Below, piece after piece: positions 38,201 to 42,467 of a DNA stretch of 42,467 nucleotides (the stretch's first letter is position 1; every line of letters begins with the position of its first letter). Origin of the DNA: an uncultured Clostridia bacterium (GTDB taxonomy: Bacteria > Bacillota > Clostridia > UMGS1883). Position numbers and translations under genes: made by a program. Below the pieces are notes generated by a model. The model did not search any database, had not been told where the DNA came from, and worked only from the letters and a program-made list of their open reading frames with translations. The stretch lies in NCBI GenBank assembly GCA_947630975.1, contig CANRJP010000011.1, positions 1 through 42,467 of the forward strand, written 5' to 3'.

Positions 38201-40606
38201 GTCAAGTTCCCCAACATGGGCGGCAACTCCACCGAGCGCGGCGGTTCGGTATACATTCGCTACGACGGCGCTCATCCCGAGCAGATAAAGCTTCAGGTTC
38301 GCGGCAAAAATGCCACGATCATTCCCATGCTTGAGCTTCAGGATTGGGATACAATGAGTGTTGAAGACCGCAAGGCCGCCATAAGCACTTACGTTGCCGA
38401 GCTTAAGAAATTTGTTACAAATCCCCCGTATGTCAACAACAGTCTTGACTACAGAATTTTGAATTCCACCGAGATCTCCATGCCCAGCGTCCTGCTGTCC
38501 ATGCCCGCTACTCAGGTGAAGAACGCCATCTTCCCCACCGGCGCGACAGATGAAGATGCCGCCCAGACCCTGTACAACAACGTACTCGCCTGGGAGGAGT
38601 TCATGCACGTTGTGAACGCCATTCAGGGCATCGACGAGATCACCTTCGACGCCGACAAGCCCAACGTTATGGAGAGCCGTCAGAACATCCGTTACATGAA
38701 GATGTTCGGCAAGGCCTTCATGTACGCCGCCGGCAGCCATGTGGGCATAGGCTGGGGTTCCGTTGGCGGAGTTGTTACCGGACGACCCACCTCCACCCTC
38801 GCCGAGGGCGACGAGAGCAACGGTCTCTTTGGCTGGGGCATCGGTCACGAGGTCGGCCACAACATGGATAAGATAGGCCGCGCCGAGCTGACCAACAATA
38901 TTTACTCCATCGCTCTTCAGGCTTACGACGGCAAGCAGTCTACAACTCTGCCCACCCGTCTCGAGCTCAGCGACAAGTACGCTCAGGTATATGACAAGGT
39001 AAGCGCCAGACGGCCCGGCACCTCCAACGACGTATTCGTCCAGTTGGCCATGTACTGGCAACTCCATCTGGCATACGACGAAGCCAACCCATTTGAATTC
39101 TATAACAAATTCTTCACTAAGTGGAAGAACAACGAGCACAGCGATAAGACCACTGACGAGCGCATTGCCCTCATCGCCAGCGAGGTCGCTCAAAAGGATC
39201 TCAGCGACTTCTTCTACAGTTGGGGCATGAGACTCAGTGAGGATGTGATTAACACCATTAAGACCCAACCCGCTGAAGAACGCTCCATTCAGTACCTTAA
39301 CGACGAATCTTACAGGCTCCGTCTTAAGGGATATGAAGTAACTCCCGGCAATACTACCGCAAGCTCCAGCCTGCTCATCGACCTTCCCGCCGATGAGCGC
39401 GTGCCCGCCATGCCCGAGGTGGCCGAGGGCGAGACCGCTCCCGAGCCTCCCGAATACGACGACGAAAAGACCGTTAAGATAACCTTCAACAATCCTTCTC
39501 CCGACGTACTGGGCTACGAAATCGTCCGCAACGGCGAGACCATCGCCTTTGTGACCGAGGGCAACGAATACTTCGACGTTATCGGTTCCGCCAACAACAT
39601 GGCATTCGAGTACAAGGTAAAGGCCTATGACACCATGGGCGGCATCCTTGACACGGATTTTGTTAACGCCGGTCAGGTGCGCGTGGCTTACGAAAACACC
39701 ATCCCCGCCGCCGATTACTCTCTTGTGACGGCTGACGGCACCGCAACCTTCACACTGAACAAAAAGACCGCCATCTCCGGCATCAAGGTGACTCCCGCTC
39801 CCACTGAGGGAACCTTTGAGGTGAAGGTCACCCGCACCGTTACCGATGAGAACAACAGTGAGACTCAGGTTACCGTCACCGCCAAGAACGGCGACTTCAC
39901 AAAGAGTGACGCGGCCGCGGGCAAGGATTACTATGTATCTTACTTCAACAAGCCCGGCGCGGAAGCCTCCGACACCCGCATCTGGACATATGACGCCGAG
40001 ACCGTGGTTGTGACCGGCGTTCCCGCCGACGCGACGGTAGAACTCATAGGCTACCCCGGCGACAAGGTTGACTTCTACGCCGACGCCACCGTGGGCATTC
40101 TCAGCGCCGACTATCAGTACGGCGAGGTTTACACCGAGGAAGAAAAGGCCGCCAATCCCAAGCTTGAGGACAAGATTATTCCCGCCGGCAGCCTTGTGAT
40201 CGTCGGCACATACCGCGGCGACCCCGTCTACAACCTTGTTCAGATAGACGGTCGCTTCGTTACCAACGACGATACAAACACCACCACGCCTTACACCGTG
40301 ACCGAGCGTCCCGTTGACGGCTATAGCCTGCTCTTTGCCGAAATACCCACTGACGGCGAAGTAAGCGACATCAGCGACGGTATGTTCATCTTCGTGCCCA
40401 ACACTCAGAAGGAAGCCGAGCTCCAAGGCAAGGACGTTTCCGACTGCGCCGCCTCCAGCGTGCTTCCCGCTCAGATTAAGGCCGTATTCTACCGCACCGA
40501 CAACCCTGAAGACGCAACTCAGAAGCGCAAGACCAGCGACACAATCTGGATCGACTCTCCCTCTTATGAGTCCATGCCCACTATTGAGCTTGCTCACACT
40601 AACTAA
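35288..40606 (+). CDS. Secreted multidomain M60-type metallopeptidase with dockerin
   Basis: A 1772-residue exported protein. The signal peptide is residues 1-26 (ends MASFA). Then come a beta domain, a type I dockerin-like duplication at about 157-213 (DVTGDELID and DLNGDGKID calcium loops), and two fibronectin type III-like domains (about 400-495 and 500-620). A discoidin-like domain (about 620-805) precedes a peptidase M60 domain (about 880-1340). Its zinc motif is HEVGH at 1187-1191 with Glu 1200, matching HExxH-x8-E. C-terminal beta domains include another Fn3-like unit. M60 enzymes act on mucin-type glycoproteins, so host-glycoprotein degradation is likely. No LPxTG or transmembrane anchor is visible. 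GTG 35288 is preferred over ATG 35282 because AAAGGAG lies at the right distance. Confidence 0.88.
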   Translation: MKKTRLLALVICLAFVFTMAPMASFAEEAAPGTDTVVESYGTITATLRFDYPQRTDLVTSKNINVFLLDENGNMLREAKINGNASTDTVVTLKNTDGVQLTTEQEIGYMDVLFNNVPAGVSYVLEYTGDGYKNYISEPFAIENYSKRAIVGTDGNTFSLGDVTGDELIDQADIDAISGALGSETAEDIALYDLNGDGKIDIVDLMYVNHQAAQEKGGPGFANEPIEIYDTNLIMTKVIEVKKIQEEMEQTLDVSGNVANLFAENNADTIAFSSKNDEPVAIPITFEEPVEMEQIEIVSPSVTGAITAGLAKVECEDLDTKETFFVEVPFNTETPEEVLPLAADGDTGRSNIVINLGRRVAVKKVTINVEKVEGADGKATFAVVQEIKFLKDIVPENPASQNMAVTGLTATPGNEEISFTWDAYPNVTGYIIYYTNTKKPGEGEKQVFFDTNSGTVDGLTNLTPYNFCITAVSGDEGAGRWESIRSETITATPEPSGPPTEKTTMIVVKNSEDDNTVKSGELNVSWKEVDNTSFYRVYYKDTGVLTDNPSYKNEDELIADGYTVYSLTGEEGATDVATLSVTLTGLTNDVEYSIFVIVGNDKGLGPVSDRYTGTPKESKIEFPKLPTMDRLENEHITGGWLLNSNYDPNETADGKTFDPKVMYDENPTTYWQSSSRWWEDTNVAFEFDQEYEMNYLFYIPRLDGTYRNNHRLYSIWTYDEEAYQKVVDGGYIEELKAKNCISDSKKIEALKALATTTTINGNVNVSERINGYMIFPFDKTNVRFIIIRTEQENYWVRSLTDVFFYKGNSLAEDVSALFGDDAYTTLSESAANASDAAFKSTISQLKSRANSSDGYYVDKDSLLDEISLAEALKNNKPTGGFVKSDFRSRGAGKDSTKFGQSASDLQPLGVACWSGPDAIRADRGKLNDGALVVYAQLPDDADTHPVTLVGTQYYGEANAWQTSVPLSKGRNRVKFPNMGGNSTERGGSVYIRYDGAHPEQIKLQVRGKNATIIPMLELQDWDTMSVEDRKAAISTYVAELKKFVTNPPYVNNSLDYRILNSTEISMPSVLLSMPATQVKNAIFPTGATDEDAAQTLYNNVLAWEEFMHVVNAIQGIDEITFDADKPNVMESRQNIRYMKMFGKAFMYAAGSHVGIGWGSVGGVVTGRPTSTLAEGDESNGLFGWGIGHEVGHNMDKIGRAELTNNIYSIALQAYDGKQSTTLPTRLELSDKYAQVYDKVSARRPGTSNDVFVQLAMYWQLHLAYDEANPFEFYNKFFTKWKNNEHSDKTTDERIALIASEVAQKDLSDFFYSWGMRLSEDVINTIKTQPAEERSIQYLNDESYRLRLKGYEVTPGNTTASSSLLIDLPADERVPAMPEVAEGETAPEPPEYDDEKTVKITFNNPSPDVLGYEIVRNGETIAFVTEGNEYFDVIGSANNMAFEYKVKAYDTMGGILDTDFVNAGQVRVAYENTIPAADYSLVTADGTATFTLNKKTAISGIKVTPAPTEGTFEVKVTRTVTDENNSETQVTVTAKNGDFTKSDAAAGKDYYVSYFNKPGAEASDTRIWTYDAETVVVTGVPADATVELIGYPGDKVDFYADATVGILSADYQYGEVYTEEEKAANPKLEDKIIPAGSLVIVGTYRGDPVYNLVQIDGRFVTNDDTNTTTPYTVTERPVDGYSLLFAEIPTDGEVSDISDGMFIFVPNTQKEAELQGKDVSDCAASSVLPAQIKAVFYRTDNPEDATQKRKTSDTIWIDSPSYESMPTIELAHTN

Positions 40607-40621
40607 AAGGAGGTCACGAGC

Positions 40622-41734
40622 ATGAAAAACACCACTAAAAATCTTATTTCAATTATAGCTTCGGCTTCCGTGGCCATGACGGCAATGCCCGCCATGGCTG
40701 CCCCCTCGGTTCTCCTGTCCGGCAAGGGCAAGGATGTGGCCGTGTCCATAAAAGACGCCGGCACTCAGTTTTACGCCGCTCAGTTGGAGATAACCGTGGG
40801 CGAAAACACTTACGACCTTATTGCCGCCGGAGATGATTTGGGCGTAATCAAGGTTTTGGAGGGCACTCCCATTCCCCTGACCCTTTACATCGACTCTCTT
40901 GACCTCCGCGAGGCCACCGGCGAGATGAAGCTGGGCGACATAAAGTCCGGCGCTGACATCGACTTTACCGGTATCAGCGACAAAGCTCAAGTAACGCTTG
41001 TGAACCGTTCCTACAAGCCCGTCGAGCTGACCGACGTGGACGTGATCGTTCCCAAAAAAATCGACCTCGCCGCCAAACTTGGCTGGGACGGAGAAAACTT
41101 CACCATCGACTTTATCTATGACGGTGAGACCGTGGGCGACGCCATCAGAGTCTACGCCGAGGACGACGAGGCCGGAGTTTATACCCAGGCCGACCTCAAC
41201 GAGGGAATGACCGGCGCGTCCTTCACCACAGTCAACACCAACCGCCAGTATCAGGCCAAGGGCGTTTCGGAGGGAATGGAAAGCCTTAACGCCACCGAGC
41301 CCGTCAGCGTGTACAGTCTTGTAATGGAGGCCATAGCCGGTTTTGAGGAAAACACACGCATCAGCGCCACGCAGTTGGTCAAGGTCAACGAGGTGCTCAA
41401 AAACGGTAAAATCTTCATTGACAAGGATGGCAACCTCACCAAAGAGGCCCAGCTTGTAATGGAAAAGACCGACAATGTGCTCAAGCTCACCGACAAAGCC
41501 GTCACGGCGGGTCTCGCCTTCACCGACGGCACCGGCGCCGAGGATCAGACCGGCAAGTACAATATGCTCACCCTCAACGATGACGGCACGGCCACTCTTT
41601 CCAGCGGGGCGGAAATTTCCGTCGTTGAGGTACTCTCCCTCGACGCGGTCAATCTCGAGTTTGTTCCCACCGAAATCGCTGAATCCGAAGTGGACGACAG
41701 TGATTTCAATATGGACTTCACACCTGAAATATAA
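40622..41734 (+). CDS. Secreted companion protein of the M60 peptidase, unknown function
   Basis: A 370-residue exported protein with a signal peptide ending near AMPAMAA (residue 27). Residues about 30-140 form a beta-rich domain (KDVAVSIKDAGTQFYAAQLEITVGENTYDL, then LTLYIDSLDLREATGEMKLGDI). It loosely resembles a cohesin-like fold, but I cannot confirm this. The rest is acidic with no recognised family. AAAGGAGGT precedes the ATG 16 bases after the M60 stop, so it is cotranscribed and probably functions with that protein. If it is a cohesin, it could bind the dockerin of its neighbour. That is speculation. Confidence 0.75.
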   Translation: MKNTTKNLISIIASASVAMTAMPAMAAPSVLLSGKGKDVAVSIKDAGTQFYAAQLEITVGENTYDLIAAGDDLGVIKVLEGTPIPLTLYIDSLDLREATGEMKLGDIKSGADIDFTGISDKAQVTLVNRSYKPVELTDVDVIVPKKIDLAAKLGWDGENFTIDFIYDGETVGDAIRVYAEDDEAGVYTQADLNEGMTGASFTTVNTNRQYQAKGVSEGMESLNATEPVSVYSLVMEAIAGFEENTRISATQLVKVNEVLKNGKIFIDKDGNLTKEAQLVMEKTDNVLKLTDKAVTAGLAFTDGTGAEDQTGKYNMLTLNDDGTATLSSGAEISVVEVLSLDAVNLEFVPTEIAESEVDDSDFNMDFTPEI

Positions 41735-41746
41735 GGAGGTACCACG

Positions 41747-41941
41747 ATGAAAAAGACATTTGTTATTCCTTCCGTTAACGCGGTTCGGCTCACCTCCTGT
41801 GAGGACATTATGGCTCTTCAGTCCGCCGATCTGGCTGTCACCAACAAATCCATTATTCAGACGGGCGGCAGCTTCGCCGACACCGCCGCCAATGACAAAT
41901 TCAGTTATTGGGGCGGCAAAACCGATAGCTGGGTAGAGTAA
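41747..41941 (+). CDS. 64-residue peptide of the M60 operon, unknown function
   Basis: A short protein with no signal peptide. It has the MKKTFVIPSVNAVRL-type N-terminus seen in many small clostridial and Bacteroides proteins of unknown role, then a polar middle and an aromatic C-terminus (FSYWGG...DSWVE). A consensus AAGGAGGT precedes the ATG, 12 bases after the preceding stop. The end of the operon and a terminator follow. It may be a signalling or precursor peptide, but I see no maturation genes in the window. Confidence 0.65.
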   Translation: MKKTFVIPSVNAVRLTSCEDIMALQSADLAVTNKSIIQTGGSFADTAANDKFSYWGGKTDSWVE

Positions 41942-41954
41942 AATAAATAACGAC

Positions 41955-41989
41955 GGCCCCCGGAACTCTTAAAGTTCCGGGGGCCTTTG
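41955..41989 (+). terminator. Terminator of the M60 operon
   Basis: GGCCCCCGGAACT (41955-41967) pairs perfectly with AGTTCCGGGGGCC (41973-41985), followed by TTTGTT. It is a strong rho-independent terminator 13 bases past the last stop. Confidence 0.92.
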
Positions 41990-42010
41990 TTCTATATTCT
42001 AATCCCAAAT

Positions 42011-42288
42011 TAATACTAATCACTAATAAAATCATCAATTCGGTGCGGCCTTTTTTGCGCCATACGGCGTCTCGTCGAAGCTGACCTCATATCGCAACTT
42101 CTAATTTTTGCGAAAATTAGAAGTTTGGCTCAATCGGTCGCTTCTCCTCTTCCCACAAAAACAACTCTGTTGTTTTTGTGGGGCCCGTAATGCTTGTCAA
42201 TACATACAGTATTGCCTGCGGCCTCTTCCTTGTCCGGCACAAAAAATCCTCGCCCCTCGGTTGACGCTTTTAATAGGGATTAGTATTA
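42011..42288 (+). repeat. Family-1 inverted-repeat element (MITE-like), copy 3
   Basis: About 278 bp from TAATACTAATC to GGATTAGTATTA, in the same orientation as copy 2. It has the CCACAAAAACAA/TTGTTTTTGTGG hairpin (about 42154-42181) and the AATTAGAAG palindrome. It lies between the M60 operon terminator and a convergent gene and is directly followed by a family-2-derived hairpin. Confidence 0.82.
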
Positions 42289-42338
42289 AAACAATACCGC
42301 ACAAAATCCTTTAACGGTTTTGTGCGGTATTTGCGCCT
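42288..42338. repeat. Internally deleted family-2 element (hairpin)
   Basis: The left end reads TTAAAACAATACCGCACAAA, close to the family-2 terminus. The right end GTTTTGTGCGGTATT is its inverted copy. Only 9 bases separate the arms, so nearly the whole interior is missing. The 14-bp stem could also act as a terminator for the partial gene on the minus strand. Confidence 0.6.
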
Positions 42339-42359
42339 ATAATCGATCAAACCACGCGA

Positions 42360-42467
42360 TCATATGGGATGAACCTTGTCCGTCTTATCTGCCAGCTCGG
42401 CGTCAACCTTATACTTCCCCGCCTGACGGAACCGGAAGAACTTGGTCGCCACCTGACCGAAGAGGGC
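42360..42467 (-). CDS. Partial CDS at the window edge, C-terminus only
   Basis: A minus-strand frame enters from the right edge and ends at TGA (42360-42362), giving 35 residues. The start of the visible part is ALFGQVATKFFRFRQAG and the end is DKTDKVHPI. It is open throughout and GC/codon pattern fits its neighbours, so it is probably the 3' end of a real gene. It is too short to name. Confidence 0.5.
   Translation of the reverse strand, partial: ALFGQVATKFFRFRQAGKYKVDAELADKTDKVHPI

Noticed and set aside
37541-40597. 1018-codon minus-strand open frame opposite the M60 gene
   Set aside because: It mirrors the codon periodicity of the plus-strand gene, which has a signal peptide, dockerin and zinc site. 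The antisense translation is a Gly/Val/His-rich shadow.

Overview
This looks like a chromosomal window from a low-to-mid-GC Firmicute of the class Clostridia, probably a gut Oscillospirales or Ruminococcaceae-type bacterium. The basis is consensus sigma-A promoters with 17-bp spacers, strong GGAGG ribosome-binding sites, an ireB homologue, a clostridial cysteine-rich protein family, and a secreted dockerin plus peptidase-M60 protein. The placement is inferred from gene content only.

Layout. (1) 0.1-3.4 kb: a conserved clostridial gene is split in two by a 2.35-kb element. The element carries a compact serine recombinase and three cargo genes: HAD phosphatase, HMA/CopZ-like metal-binding protein and free-methionine-(R)-sulfoxide reductase. 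Joining the halves at a shared 6-bp core restores an uninterrupted 277-residue frame, so this is a candidate excisable, skin-like element. (2) 3.4-11.8 kb: housekeeping genes. These are membrane protein-radA-SDR reductase (minus strand), small-multidrug-export-family protein-metK (plus), and small membrane protein-recD2-queG-like-msrA (plus). (3) 11.8-20.2 kb, minus strand: G5/3D-domain cell-wall protein; the cluster citrate synthase, cytidylate-kinase-like protein, degenerate P-type ATPase, rlmB, DUF378; and a dtxR-nagZ pair. (4) 20.3-26 kb: ireB, tRNA-Ser(CGA), tadA, a Lys/Pro-rich protein with pncB, putP, tRNA-Arg(CCU), rpmF and DUF177/YceD. (5) 26-34.9 kb: repeats, an MBL-fold hydrolase, an AT-richer acetyltransferase, and a minus-strand cell-envelope cluster of PucR-like regulator, ftsE, ftsX, M23 peptidase, ctpA-like protease and dacF-like carboxypeptidase. 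(6) 35.1-42 kb: an apparent three-gene operon with a structured leader encoding a 1772-residue secreted M60 metallopeptidase with a dockerin, a secreted companion protein and a 64-residue peptide.

Two families of short non-coding inverted-repeat elements recur in intergenic regions. Family 1 is about 240-280 bp, with three clear copies and one relic. Family 2 is 178 bp, with two full copies and one internally deleted hairpin. They sit next to each other at two loci.

The strongest leads are the recombinase element that splits a gene precisely, the P-type ATPase homologue that has lost its phosphorylation Asp and other catalytic motifs, the M60/dockerin operon, and the two repeat families. All functions are read from the sequence and from family knowledge. 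No database search was run.
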